From the NCBI RefSeq assembly GCF_003795125.1, contig NZ_CP027783.1, forward strand, positions 2,265,168 to 2,329,167: 64,000 nt of DNA. The letters run 5' to 3'. This stretch comes from Tetragenococcus osmophilus (lineage in GTDB: Bacteria > Bacillota > Bacilli > Lactobacillales > Enterococcaceae). The notes under the pieces were generated by a model. The model did no database searches and was not told the DNA's origin. It saw only the letters and a program-made list of their open reading frames with translations. The translations under genes and the position numbers were made by a program. Positions 45,292 through 54,439 of this stretch are shown here, one piece after another. How positions within the stretch are numbered: the stretch's first letter is position 1; every line of letters starts with the position of its first letter.

Positions 45292-47185
45292 ATAGGGTAG
45301 AGGGGAAATAAATTTCCGCCCCTCCCGTCGCACCGTACGTACGGTCCTCGTATACGGCGCTACATTTGTACTGTTTTCACGCTTTATTTAGATAGTAGGA
45401 TAAAGGATCAACCAATCCAGGTCGATCCTTTTTCTTTATGGCTAAAACTTTCGGACTTAACGTAAAGTTGACAACGTCCATCCCGCATTTCCTATACCAA
45501 CCTAATCTAGAATTAGCGACCTTATAAATGTCTTCTTTCTTGAAATGACAATTGAATAGTCGATTCAATTGTTGTAAATTCATATAGATTCGTCGCGGAA
45601 GTTTCCATTGCTTTATAATAATGACACGGACTTTATGTCGTAACCATTGACCAAACTTCGCTAGATAGGTTTTCATACTGCCGATACGGTAGTAATTGAT
45701 CCAGCCTCTTATAATCTGGTTCAGCTTTGTAAATGTCACAGCTAAAGGTCGCGACACGGCATGTTTCCTTTTAAGAACTTCTTTGGTTTTGTCATAGAGT
45801 TTTGTTTTACTGACTTTACTCGGTTTACACTGCCAACCTTTTTGGTTCTTCCAAAAGGTAAATCCTAAAAATTGACTTTGTGTCGGTCGTACGACCTTAG
45901 TTTTTGTGACATTGATTTGCAAGAATAGTTTTCTTTCAATCCAACCAGTAATAGATTTCATCACTCGATTGGCTGCCATCTCGCTTTTGACAAAAATATC
46001 CGTATCATCCGCGTAACGAACGAAATGCAGCCCCCTTGCTTCTAATTCTTTATCCAGTTTATCCAGATAAATATTCGCTAAAACTGGGCTTAACGGACCT
46101 CCTTGCGGAACTCCGGTTTCGTTCGGGCTAACGAAGCCATTCTCCATAATACCTGCTTTTAAGAAAACACGTATTAAATGAAGGGTTTCTCTATCTTTGA
46201 CCCGTTCTCTAAGGGTCGAGATTAATTGATCATGATTAACTGTATCAAAATATTTCTCAATATCCATATCAATGAGCCATTCATAGCCTTCATTCAAGTA
46301 ATCAAGGACTTTTTCAATCGCTTGATGAGCACTTGCACTTCGACCCGGGCGGAAACCATAACTGGTTTCGCTGAAGTGGACATCGAAGATGCGACTTAAT
46401 TGTTGCGCAGTTGCCTGTTGCACCACACGGTCCACCACACTTGGAATCCCTAAAGGTCTTTGCTTCCCATCAGATTTAGGGATATAAACTCTTTTAACCG
46501 CCTTTGGTCGGTAGGTCATCGACCGAATCTCCTGAACAAGGGTATGTCCATGTTGATAGAAATAATGGTCGAGTTCATCGACTGTCATCTCATCAACACC
46601 CGGAGCCCCTTTATTCTTTTTGACCTGTTCGATGGCTTGCGTGATATTTTGATGACTCGTAATCTTTTCAATGAATCTCATGCGCTGTTCCTCCTCTAGT
46701 CGTAGATTTATCCAAGACCGCCCCCACTATCTTTCCCATCAATAGTTACGTTCTATTGTTCTAGGGTATCCTCGTTTTCGGACTCCTTGGACATTTTCTT
46801 CTAGCGATTCACACTATACAAACATTCGGCCCTTTACTACCTAAACAGTAGCTACTATGGCCTCAGCTGACTTCTTACGACAAACCTTTTTCGACCGTTC
46901 GTTCACAAACGTCCGTAAGAGCTCCCAGGGTAAGACATTTATCTTTCTCTCCATAACCTCTTGATTTACTGTCTTGGTTTTACGTTTACCTTTTGGACTT
47001 CAGCTTGATATGCAGCCTTATCCACCATTTAGCCTCATCAAGTTCCTGTTCGTAGGCTTGAAAGATTTGCGACACCACTTCCTTCACCCCATCATCACTG
47101 ATTTCAGCTTGTGGCTCGCTACGCTTGGCGGTAACTACCTGCGACTGGACTTTCACCAGCTAGATAAATGCCATGCCTGGCACAC
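45292..47185 (-). mobile_element. Group II intron copy 2 (IIC type)
   Basis: 1894 bp on the minus strand, 5' end GTGTGCC at 47185, 3' end CCCTAT at 45292. It is identical in layout to copy 1 but 6 bp longer because of an in-frame duplication in the RT gene. The upstream exon ends in the tyrS terminator, 6 nt from the splice site, and the downstream exon is the ribosome-binding site of an AEC transporter gene. It is inverted relative to copy 1. Confidence 0.93.
45377..46681 (-). CDS. ltrA: Group II intron reverse transcriptase/maturase, copy 2
   Basis: 434 residues, the same protein as copy 1 apart from a Ser-Ala duplication (GRSASAHQ instead of GRSAHQ) caused by a tandem 6-bp repeat at about 46333-46344. 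The insertion falls directly after the conserved YGFRPGRS block of RT motif 2, where spacing matters, so activity may be impaired. YADD and the maturase domain are intact. Confidence 0.93.
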   Translation of the reverse strand: MRFIEKITSHQNITQAIEQVKKNKGAPGVDEMTVDELDHYFYQHGHTLVQEIRSMTYRPKAVKRVYIPKSDGKQRPLGIPSVVDRVVQQATAQQLSRIFDVHFSETSYGFRPGRSASAHQAIEKVLDYLNEGYEWLIDMDIEKYFDTVNHDQLISTLRERVKDRETLHLIRVFLKAGIMENGFVSPNETGVPQGGPLSPVLANIYLDKLDKELEARGLHFVRYADDTDIFVKSEMAANRVMKSITGWIERKLFLQINVTKTKVVRPTQSQFLGFTFWKNQKGWQCKPSKVSKTKLYDKTKEVLKRKHAVSRPLAVTFTKLNQIIRGWINYYRIGSMKTYLAKFGQWLRHKVRVIIIKQWKLPRRIYMNLQQLNRLFNCHFKKEDIYKVANSRLGWYRKCGMDVVNFTLSPKVLAIKKKDRPGLVDPLSYYLNKA

Positions 47186-47191
47186 ATAATG

Positions 47192-47222
47192 AAATCACAA
47201 GAAAGCGAGTCTCTTGTGATTT
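47192..47222 (-). terminator. tyrS terminator
   Basis: Perfect 11-bp stem AAATCACAAGA/TCTTGTGATTT, 9-nt loop. The tail is ATTTCATTAT rather than a pure T-run and leads into the intron. Confidence 0.8.
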
Positions 47223-47231
47223 TCTCTTCTT

Positions 47232-48494
47232 TTAAAAACGTAATATAAAATATCTTTTTTTACCGCGACGGATAACTGTGGTTTTCCCATCGAGTTTATC
47301 TGCCTCTTGAATTTCATAATTTGTATCTTGGATACGATCGCCATTAAGGTAAATCGCTCCGTTATTGATATCTTCTCTTGCTTGACGTTTGGAAGAATCG
47401 ATGCCAGCTGTAATTAACATTTCCACCAAATTCAAAGGATCGTCTGAATCTACTTCATAAGCAGGAACTCCAGCAAAAGCTTGATCGAGTTCTTGAGCAT
47501 TTAGTTCTTTTACCGAACCACTAAACAATGCTTCTGAGATTCGTTTGGCTTGCTCGTACCCTTCTTTACCATGAACTAAGGTAGTTACATCTTTTGCTAA
47601 GGCTTTTTGTGCGACTCTTGTTTCAGGCGCTTGGTTAAATTCTTCTTCGATTTTTGCAATTTCGTCCAAACTAAAGAAAGTAAAGTATTTTAAAAATCTA
47701 ACAGCATCACGATCATCTGTATTTAACCAAAATTGATAAAATTCATAAGGACTTGTTTTGTTAGCATCCAGCCAAATCGCGTTGCCTTCTGTTTTTCCAA
47801 ATTTTTTGCCATCGGCTTTAGTAATCAGCGGAATCGTCAGGCCAAAGCCTTGTACATCTTCTTCACGGTGTAATAACTCAATGCCGGAAGTAATATTTCC
47901 CCATTGATCGCTACCGCCTAATTGTAAAAGACAACCGTATTTTTGATATAATTTTAAAAAGTCATAAGCTTGTAATAATTGATAAGCAAATTCTGTATAA
48001 GAAATTCCTGCTTCAATACGACGCTTTACACTTTCTTTACTCATCATATAATTAATCGTAAAGTTTTTTCCAACATCTCTTAAAAAATCTATTAAGCTCA
48101 TCTCACCTAACCAATCATAGTTATTGGCTACAATCGCCGGATTTTTTTCATTATTAAAATCAATAAATTGGGATAATTGGCGTTTAATATTATTCGACCA
48201 ATCTTGTACAGTTGCTAACGGATTTAATTGTCTTTCTTGGTCTTTAAATGAAGGATCTCCAATCATTCCTGTTCCACCACCAACAAGCGCAATAGGAACA
48301 TGGCCGTTTTGTTGGAAGCGTCTAAGCATCAAAATTGGTAACAAATGACCAATATGCAAACTATCCGCAGTAGGGTCAAAGCCTACATATAATTTTACAG
48401 ACTCTTCGTTTAATTTTGTTTCTAACGCTTTTTCATCAGTTGCTTGATGAACCAGACCGCGTTGCTTTAGTTCTTGTAAAAAGTCTGATTGCAT
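47232..48494 (-). CDS. tyrS: Tyrosyl-tRNA synthetase
   Basis: 420 residues. Class I motifs: HIGH (47-50, SLHIGHLLP) and KFGKT ([12 protein letters not shown]); tyrosine pocket residues in [31 protein letters not shown]-terminal S4 domain ([20 protein letters not shown]) binds tRNA. ATG 48494 has AAGGAGGAA. There is no T-box motif in the short upstream region, unlike many tyrS genes. Confidence 0.97.
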   Translation of the reverse strand: MQSDFLQELKQRGLVHQATDEKALETKLNEESVKLYVGFDPTADSLHIGHLLPILMLRRFQQNGHVPIALVGGGTGMIGDPSFKDQERQLNPLATVQDWSNNIKRQLSQFIDFNNEKNPAIVANNYDWLGEMSLIDFLRDVGKNFTINYMMSKESVKRRIEAGISYTEFAYQLLQAYDFLKLYQKYGCLLQLGGSDQWGNITSGIELLHREEDVQGFGLTIPLITKADGKKFGKTEGNAIWLDANKTSPYEFYQFWLNTDDRDAVRFLKYFTFFSLDEIAKIEEEFNQAPETRVAQKALAKDVTTLVHGKEGYEQAKRISEALFSGSVKELNAQELDQAFAGVPAYEVDSDDPLNLVEMLITAGIDSSKRQAREDINNGAIYLNGDRIQDTNYEIQEADKLDGKTTVIRRGKKRYFILRF

Positions 48495-48605
48495 GGCATT
48501 TCCTCCTTATAAAATATACTCATTGTAATGATAACTGAAAAAACAGCGAAATGAAAGTCTTAGTTTTATCTTAAAAGAATCAAACTATTCAAGTGGCTTA
48601 TTTTT

Positions 48606-48614
48606 TGCTATAAT
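48606..48614 (+). promoter_or_regulatory. Extended -10 of the PBP gene
   Basis: TGCTATAAT 34 bp before the TTG start; the -35 region is weak (ATTCAA at 17 bp). Confidence 0.55.
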
Positions 48615-48647
48615 CATACAGAAGTAAAAATAAACGAGGTGACGTGT

Positions 48648-50990
48648 TTGTCGCAGCAGAAAAAAAATTCGCAAAAAACAAAACAACAGAAAACTTCAGG
48701 TTGGTTTTATTTTCATATTGTAATAAGGGTCATCCAATCACTTTTATTAATCGCCGTTTGTCTCGTCTTTTTATTAGGTGCATTAGGCGTAGGTATTGGT
48801 ACAGGCTACTTTGCTTATTTAGTTCAAGATACCCCAACACCAACCAAAGAAGAACTGGAAGGAGATCTAGAAGATGTAGATGAAACTTCTCACTTAGCCT
48901 ATGAAGACGGCAGTAATATTGCAACGATTGATACGGAATTACAAAGAAAGAGTGTTGACTCCGATCAAATATCAGACACACTAAAAAAAGCCGTTATTGC
49001 TACAGAAGATGAGGATTTTTATCGACATAATGGTGTTGTTCCTAAAGCCGTCGTACGTGCTCTTGTATCAGAAGTAACTGGCATTGGCTCAAGCGGTGGT
49101 TCGACATTAACACAACAAATTGTAAAACAACAAATTTTGTCTGATGAAGTGACCTTTAAGCGAAAAGCCAATGAAATCTTAATCGCTAACCAAGTTGAAA
49201 AAAACTTCTCCAAAGATGAAATTGTTACGATGTATTTGAATGTCTCTCCTTTTGGACGAAATAATCAAGGGAAAAATATTGCGGGTGCACAAGAAGCCGC
49301 CCAAGGGTTATTTGGTAAAGACGCGAATGATTTGAATTTACCACAAGCGGCCTTTATCGCAGGCTTACCACAAAGCCCCATTTCTTATAGTCCCTATACG
49401 AATTCAGGTGAATTACAAGAAGACTTGGAACCTGGCTTAGAGCGAAAAGACTATGTCCTATTTAGTATGTATCGTAATCACGATATTTCAAAAGAAGATT
49501 ATCAAGAAGCTAAAGACTATGACTTGACGGCAGACTTTCAAGAAAGAGAAGATCCTGCTGAAAATAATAATGAACAAAGCTTTTTGTATGATACAGTAAT
49601 GAATGAATCTTTGAAAATTATTGCTAGACAGTTGGCAAATGAAGATGATGTAAGTAGCGAAGAATTCACTCAAGAAGACACTTATCAAAACTATATTCAA
49701 GAAGCTCAACAAAAATTAGCGAACGGTGGATATACAGTTAACACGACTATTGACCAAGATGTATATGATGCCATGCAAGACACCGCCGAAAATTACGGAT
49801 ACTTGTTAGATAATAATAATCAAGTTGAAGTTGGTAATGTCTATATGGATAATGCAACAGGAAAAATTCTTGGTTTTGTTGGTGGTCGCGATTACGAAGA
49901 TAATCAATTTAACCACGCGTTTAATTCCACTAGACAAGCAGGATCAGCGATTAAACCTGCGTTAGTTTATGGACCGGCTATTGACCAAGGACTAATGGGA
50001 ACTGATTCACGCGTTTCAGATTACCCAGCGGATTGGCAACAAGGTGAAAATGAAGGGGACCCTATCGTTAATGCAACAAACGAAGGAACGGAAACTTTCC
50101 AAACAATTCGCGAGTCTCTAGAACATTCAAGTAATATTGCTAGTTATCATATTTACCAAGATCTTTTAGATGAAAAGGACGATACTTCCTTTGTTTATGA
50201 TAACTATTTGAAGAAAATGGGCTATCCAGAAACAGATTCGTGGACTTATGAATCAGCATCTTCTGGTGTTCCTGAAGTCACAACCTTAGCTCAAACAAGT
50301 GGTTTCCAAACGTTAGCAAATGAAGGAGTCCACCAGGAAGGCTATCTCATTGAATCCATTACTGATTCAAGCGGGGAAGCATTATATGAGCATGAAGAAG
50401 AACCTGAGCGTGTTTTCTCAAAAGCAGCTGCTTCTATCATGAATGACTTAATGCGTAGTGTTATCGATAGCGGACATACAACAGATTTTAAATCTGATGT
50501 TAGCAATCTAAATTATAACCTTGCGAATGCGGACTGGGTTGGGAAAACAGGAACTACTGACGAATACAAAGATTCTTGGTTAGCTGTTTCTACACCAAAA
50601 GCTACTTTAAGTAGTTGGTCAGGACGTGAAGATAACGAAGGAACAGACCGTAACGCTAGTGATCGTACGGCTCAATATATGGCTCAATTAGCTAATTCAA
50701 TTTACCAAGCTAATCCAGATAGTCTAGGTACGGATGAAGAGTTTGACTTAGATGATGATGTTAAAGAAGAAGAAGTATCTGAATTTACTGGTACGAAGGT
50801 AGATGATAATGATACGGTCGAAGTCGATGGTTCAACAATGCGTGTTCCTAATGATACAACAACCTCTTACTGGGCTAAAGGAACTCCTCCAGGACCAAGT
50901 TTTAAATTTGGTATCGGCGGTAGCGATGATGATTACGAAGACTACTGGCAAAATGGACCTGAAGATAATAACAGTGATAATGACGATTAA
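48648..50990 (+). CDS. Class A penicillin-binding protein (PBP1A/2A type)
   Basis: About 780 residues from TTG 48648, 6 nt after GAGGTG; the GTG at 48639 overlaps that site. A short cytoplasmic tail and a membrane helix precede the GT51 glycosyltransferase domain: ATEDEDFYRHNGV (catalytic Glu), GGSTLTQQIVKQ, KRKANEILIANQVE and NVSPFGRN. The transpeptidase triad is S in RQAGSAIKP, SSN in EHSSNIASY and KTG in VGKTGTTDEYKD. It polymerises and crosslinks peptidoglycan. The last 90 residues are highly acidic and end in an Asp/Asn run, a low-complexity tail. Confidence 0.94.
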   Translation: MSQQKKNSQKTKQQKTSGWFYFHIVIRVIQSLLLIAVCLVFLLGALGVGIGTGYFAYLVQDTPTPTKEELEGDLEDVDETSHLAYEDGSNIATIDTELQRKSVDSDQISDTLKKAVIATEDEDFYRHNGVVPKAVVRALVSEVTGIGSSGGSTLTQQIVKQQILSDEVTFKRKANEILIANQVEKNFSKDEIVTMYLNVSPFGRNNQGKNIAGAQEAAQGLFGKDANDLNLPQAAFIAGLPQSPISYSPYTNSGELQEDLEPGLERKDYVLFSMYRNHDISKEDYQEAKDYDLTADFQEREDPAENNNEQSFLYDTVMNESLKIIARQLANEDDVSSEEFTQEDTYQNYIQEAQQKLANGGYTVNTTIDQDVYDAMQDTAENYGYLLDNNNQVEVGNVYMDNATGKILGFVGGRDYEDNQFNHAFNSTRQAGSAIKPALVYGPAIDQGLMGTDSRVSDYPADWQQGENEGDPIVNATNEGTETFQTIRESLEHSSNIASYHIYQDLLDEKDDTSFVYDNYLKKMGYPETDSWTYESASSGVPEVTTLAQTSGFQTLANEGVHQEGYLIESITDSSGEALYEHEEEPERVFSKAAASIMNDLMRSVIDSGHTTDFKSDVSNLNYNLANADWVGKTGTTDEYKDSWLAVSTPKATLSSWSGREDNEGTDRNASDRTAQYMAQLANSIYQANPDSLGTDEEFDLDDDVKEEEVSEFTGTKVDDNDTVEVDGSTMRVPNDTTTSYWAKGTPPGPSFKFGIGGSDDDYEDYWQNGPEDNNSDNDD

Positions 50991-50992
50991 AC

Positions 50993-51034
50993 AAAAAACC
51001 AAGGACGGTTATAATAGCCTTCCTTGGTTTTTTT
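50993..51034 (+). terminator. PBP gene terminator
   Basis: AAAAACCAAGGA pairs with TCCTTGGTTTTT around 15 nt, then more Ts. Confidence 0.9.
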
Positions 51035-51073
51035 ATATAGAATTTTAAAATAACGACTCAGTAACTTTAGTTT

Positions 51074-51430
51074 TTACGTCGAACTCAGCTGCTCATTCAT
51101 TTTTGAAACTGTTCTCCAATTACGCATAGTGATATTTTGATAAATTGGCTTTTTTACAATACGAGATAGAGCGCTCTTCGTGTAATCTTCATGTTTCGGA
51201 TCTGGGCGCCGGTAATAAATCGCATAGTTTCCTTGCCACACTTTATCAACTCCAGCTCGAACTTCCAGCTCCTGCATCACTTCACCTAAAGTAATATTGT
51301 TCATTAAAAATATAACATCATAACGATAATCACCTGTCGATAAATCGCCAAATGCTTCTGGTGCTTCTTCAATAATTTTTTGATAGAATTGAGCTTCCAA
51401 AACTATAACTCTAATTGGTTTACTTTCCAA
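51074..51430 (-). pseudogene. DUF1697-like protein, 5' part lost at an IS3 junction
   Basis: The 118 residues (IRVIVLEAQFYQKIIEEAPEAFG, YDVIFLMNN, then DKVWQGNYAIYYRRPDPKHEDYTKSALSRI and NITMRNWRTV) match the C-terminal two thirds of DUF1697 proteins, which are normally near 180 residues. The upstream frame soon meets a stop and then the IS3 end at 51454. No 5' remainder is seen on the far side of the IS, so the start of the gene was deleted, not just displaced. Any TTG-started product would lack the N-terminal fold. Confidence 0.7.
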
Positions 51431-51618
51431 ATCATGGATTTACGTCAATATCTTGGACACATTTTTCGAGAGTCTTTTTTCGAAACGAATCCACTCTCGA
51501 GAATGTCATCGTTTCCGCCTAATATCAAATGGAGAACCGTATTTGACATTAGGCGGAGACGATGACGAGAAGGCCTCGTGGATAAGTTCCTCAAAAAATG
51601 TGTAGGAGAATCTCAAAC

Positions 51619-52530
51619 CTACGCCGACATTTTGACTTGATCTTCCGCTTGTTGGGGCGTTAAGTAATTGAGTTTCCCATGAATGCGTTCGCGGTTATAC
51701 CAACCATTGATGTATTGGAATAAAGCAAGACGCGCTTCATCAAAAGTCTTGTACTGTCTCAAATAAACTTCTTCCTTTTTCAAAGTCGCATGAAAAGATT
51801 CGATCCCTGAATTATCATAAGGGGTGCCTTTGCGATTGTAAGAATGACTGACATGGTACTGGAGGAGAAGATTTTCAAATTCATAGCTTGTATATTGCGT
51901 GCCTAAATCCGTTTGAAGGACCAAATTAGGCCCCTCTTTTAATTGTTGATTTTGCACGGCTTGGTGAAAAGCATCCACGACAATCGAAGTCGTCATTTGT
52001 TTGCCATAAGAATAGCCGATAATTTTACGAGAATACAAATCCATGACAGAAGCCAAGTAAGTCCAACCCTCTTTTTGGGTATGGATATAGGTGATATCTG
52101 CGCCCCATTTTTGGTTGATTGAAGTTGTAGAGAAATCTTGTTTTAAGAGATTTTCACGAGCAGTTACTTTTTCATGATTTGTCGCTGGACGGTACTTTTT
52201 TCGAATAACGGAATGAACTCCAAGTTCTCGCATCAACCTTTGGACGCGCTTGAGACCAACGCTCCAACCCAACTGTTTTAATTTGTAGGTGATTTTAGGG
52301 GCGCCATAACGGCGCTTGCTTTTCTCGTAAATCTGTAGAATTTCTTCTTTTAATTGTTCGTTTTCTTGGCTTCTTTGACTCGGACAACGGTACTTGGAAG
52401 CATAGTAAGTTGATTTCGATACCTCGAGTACACTCGTTAATGTTCGTACGGGATATTCTTGACGCTCTTTATCAATAATTTCATAAATTAACGAGTCATC
52501 CCTTACTCTTTCGTGAATATGGTGATAGCT
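51619..52530 (-). CDS. IS3-family transposase OrfB (frameshift product)
   Basis: The frame is open from the slippery site at 52530 to 51619 (about 303 codons) but has no ATG, GTG or TTG before 52272, inside the helical domain. So OrfB must be made by -1 frameshifting from orfA. DDE core: GADITYIHTQKEGWTYLASVMDLYSRKI, TDLGTQYTSYEF and NSGIESFHATLKKEEVY, with RRYGAPKIT upstream. The catalytic frame is intact. Confidence 0.9.
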   Translation of the reverse strand, partial: SYHHIHERVRDDSLIYEIIDKERQEYPVRTLTSVLEVSKSTYYASKYRCPSQRSQENEQLKEEILQIYEKSKRRYGAPKITYKLKQLGWSVGLKRVQRLMRELGVHSVIRKKYRPATNHEKVTARENLLKQDFSTTSINQKWGADITYIHTQKEGWTYLASVMDLYSRKIIGYSYGKQMTTSIVVDAFHQAVQNQQLKEGPNLVLQTDLGTQYTSYEFENLLLQYHVSHSYNRKGTPYDNSGIESFHATLKKEEVYLRQYKTFDEARLALFQYINGWYNRERIHGKLNYLTPQQAEDQVKMSA

Positions 52531-52757
52531 TTTTTTAGGATATCATTTTCCTGCTTCAGACGATGCATTTCCTTTTCCATTTGATGGAAATCTGCCTGAC
52601 TTTTGCCTGTTTCTTCATCCGGCGTGTATTCTTTTTTCCAGTTATATATCGTTGCTTCTGAAATCCCATATTCATGTGCTAAGGAAGGTACACTTTGTCC
52701 TTGTTCGTTCAATTGAAGAATCAATTCTCTTGTTTCTTGGTTGTATCGTTTTGTCAT
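52503..52757 (-). CDS. IS3-family OrfA (helix-turn-helix protein)
   Basis: 84 residues from ATG 52757 (AAAGGGTG upstream). The HTH is RELILQLNEQGQSVPSLAHEYGISEATIYNWKKEY, followed by a leucine-zipper-like coiled coil (MHRLKQENDILKKAI). It binds the IS ends and inhibits transposition. A heptamer of A residues (minus strand, 52536-52530) near its end is the -1 frameshift site for OrfAB. Confidence 0.92.
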   Translation of the reverse strand: MTKRYNQETRELILQLNEQGQSVPSLAHEYGISEATIYNWKKEYTPDEETGKSQADFHQMEKEMHRLKQENDILKKAITIFTKE

Positions 52758-52808
52758 AAACGGACACCCTTTCATAGAATATTATAGTACTCTATAAAAA
52801 TGTGTCCA

Positions 52809-53020
52809 TGAATTTAACCTAACACCACAATAAGAATTTAGTTAGGATTAGAACTTTGAGCAAGTTGTTTAATGCAGTATGTAGTTTAATTACTATAAGC
52901 AATTATTATTTTTATACAATACTCTAAAATATAACCCGTTCTTGCTAGTCGATTTTAATTAAAATCCCAGTATCTTATGCTAAAAACTAGTTATTAATTT
53001 TTATTAAGGAGTGGTCATTA
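52809..53020. other. AT-rich intergenic region with a 16-bp palindrome
   Basis: It contains a perfect palindrome GATTTTAATTAAAATC at 52951-52966, 55 bp before a small ORF, a candidate operator. A weaker CCTAAC/GTTAGG inverted repeat lies at 52817-52845. Base composition is visibly more AT-rich than the housekeeping regions. Confidence 0.45.
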
Positions 53021-53241
53021 TGTGTATTTATTTACCTTTTTATTATGGAAATGCAGGGCCAGTTGTTCCAGTATTAAATAGTACAAATTATTATTTTAGT
53101 TCTTCTGCAAACAGTAAAGAACAGAAAAATAGAACTTCAAAAGATCCAGCAAACACAAAGTTTGTTGGATCTTTTTTGTTTAATATATATATTGTAGTTC
53201 CCTCTATATACTTGTGTTATAATACAAACAATAATTACTAA
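53021..53241 (+). CDS. Small ORF that reads through its own terminator
   Basis: From ATG 53021 (AAGGAG 8 nt upstream) the frame encodes MCIYLPFYYGNAGPVVPVLN, then a Ser/Asn-rich and a Lys/Asn-rich stretch, with no stop until 53241. A strong factor-independent terminator lies inside the frame at 53140-53178. The usual transcript would therefore end after about 53 codons without a stop codon. I recognise no family. It is not an obvious signal-peptide pheromone. It could be a real non-stop gene or a leader peptide; a chance ORF cannot be excluded. Confidence 0.4.
53140..53178 (+). terminator. Terminator inside the small ORF
   Basis: GATCCAGCAAAC pairs with GTTTGTTGGATC (one G-T pair), extended by AAAA/TTTT, 5-nt loop, six Ts. 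Confidence 0.88.
53215..53223 (+). promoter_or_regulatory. Extended -10 of the PlcR/Rgg-like regulator
   Basis: TGTTATAAT, a full extended -10, about 49 bp before the TTG start; -35 weak. Confidence 0.55.
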
Positions 53242-53271
53242 ACGAAGTAAATAGTTAAGGGAGGTTCTATA

Positions 53272-54119
53272 TTGGCTGAAATTAATGGACAGGTAATTAA
53301 AAATACTAGAAAGAAAAAAACATGACACAATCCGAATTGGCCCAAGGTATTTGTAAACAAGCGGCTATTAGTAATCTCGAAAACAATAATATATCGATTA
53401 ATATTAATGCTCTCCAACAAATCTGCGAACGTTTAGAGTTAACTTTAAATGATATATTTATAGAAACAGAGCAAAAACAGTTAAAAGAAAAATTAAACTT
53501 AGTAGAAAAGTTTTGCATGGTTTCAAAAAATGAAAAAGCCAAACAAGTCATAGATAAAATAGATATTAATTCTATAAAAGATGCAAGCTTAAGGTCAAAA
53601 GCAGAATATTACTATGCACTGCTAGAATATCTTATAACTGGTCAAGACGAAGCAGCATTCTTTTATTTCAATAAAATTTTATCTAACACTAGCTCTAGTG
53701 ATTTATACAATATACTAGCTAATAACGGTTTAGGAATTATCTTTGAAGGAAAAAAATCTTTTAAATTTGCAGAAAGCTATTATGATAAGTCTCTTCATTC
53801 CACAAGAGAATTAAAAAAAACACCCTTAAACTTAGTGCAAATTTTTTATAATTCCGCTAGATTTTATAGTTCTATTAATGATTACGATACTGCTATTTCA
53901 TTATGTGAAGAGGGTATATCAATCAATAAAACATACCAATCAACTTTCCAGTTAGAATACCTTTTATACGAAAAAGCTTTTAATTCCTACAAATTAGATA
54001 AACCTGAATATATAAGTATATTCAAAAGAGCAAAAGACGTGGCAATGTTTAACAATAATGAATATATTGTTGATGTTATAAACGACGACTTAAATAAAAT
54101 CCAAACACACACACTTTAG
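53272..54119 (+). pseudogene. PlcR/Rgg-like HTH-TPR regulator, 1-nt frameshift near N terminus
   Basis: From TTG 53272 (GGGAGG upstream) the frame gives MAEINGQVIKNTRKKK and then stops; the ATG at 53322, one frame away, gives MTQSELAQGICKQAAISNLEN and 265 residues. Joined, they form a complete XRE helix-turn-helix as in PlcR/Rgg/PrgX regulators, followed by TPR-like helices (FYFNKILSN, FAESYYDKSLHSTRELKKT, YDTAISLCEEGISINKTY). Adding one A to the seven-A run at 53314-53320 restores the frame. Slippage at A7 during transcription or replication could produce the full protein, so it may be phase-variable rather than dead. Such regulators normally bind a short peptide. Confidence 0.7.
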
Positions 54120-54235
54120 AAACAAGTAAAAATATATAAAGATAGAAAATTTTTTCTTAATAAAAGCCAAACAAGTTTGTAACTTAAAAAATTAAAGTAG
54201 TTGAAGTTAAATAGTAAATAAAAGGAATAATAAAT

Positions 54236-54439
54236 ATGAAAGAAATATTAAAAAGTACGGTAAGATACTTTTTAGTCACTGCAACAGTGCTTGTTTTTAG
54301 TGTTCTCACTGGTATTTACGTACCTACAAAAGGAAATTTAGATATTCCATTTTTTATATTTTTATTGATACTTTCATTATTGGCTGGTATTGTTGAATAC
54401 TTATTTAAAAAGTTATTTGAATATTTTAAATTCAAATAA
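54236..54439 (+). CDS. Small two-helix membrane protein, unknown
   Basis: 67 residues with two hydrophobic helices (YFLVTATVLVFSVLTGIYV and IPFFIFLLILSLLAGIVEYLF) and a basic C terminus. AAGGA lies 9 nt before ATG 54236. It follows the PlcR/Rgg-like regulator by about 115 bp on the same strand. No family recognised. Size and topology would suit an immunity-like or membrane-accessory protein, but that is only a guess. Confidence 0.55.
   Translation: MKEILKSTVRYFLVTATVLVFSVLTGIYVPTKGNLDIPFFIFLLILSLLAGIVEYLFKKLFEYFKFK

Larger units (their letters stand above)
51454..52808 (-). mobile_element. IS3-family (IS150 group) insertion sequence
   Basis: 1355 bp between inverted repeats TGGACACATTTTT. 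It carries overlapping orfA and orfB. No 3-4-bp target duplication is visible (left flank TCT, right flank TGA), which suggests recombination or deletion at one end after insertion. Confidence 0.9.

Noticed and set aside
46974..47189. 71-91-codon ORF antisense to the intron 5' domain (also 40111-40479 and 62335-62610)
   Set aside because: It lies on the opposite strand of structured ribozyme sequence and crosses the intron boundary into different host DNA in each copy.
48495..48640. T-box leader for tyrS
   Set aside because: No GGGTGG-type T-box or antiterminator in the 145 bp between tyrS and the PBP gene.
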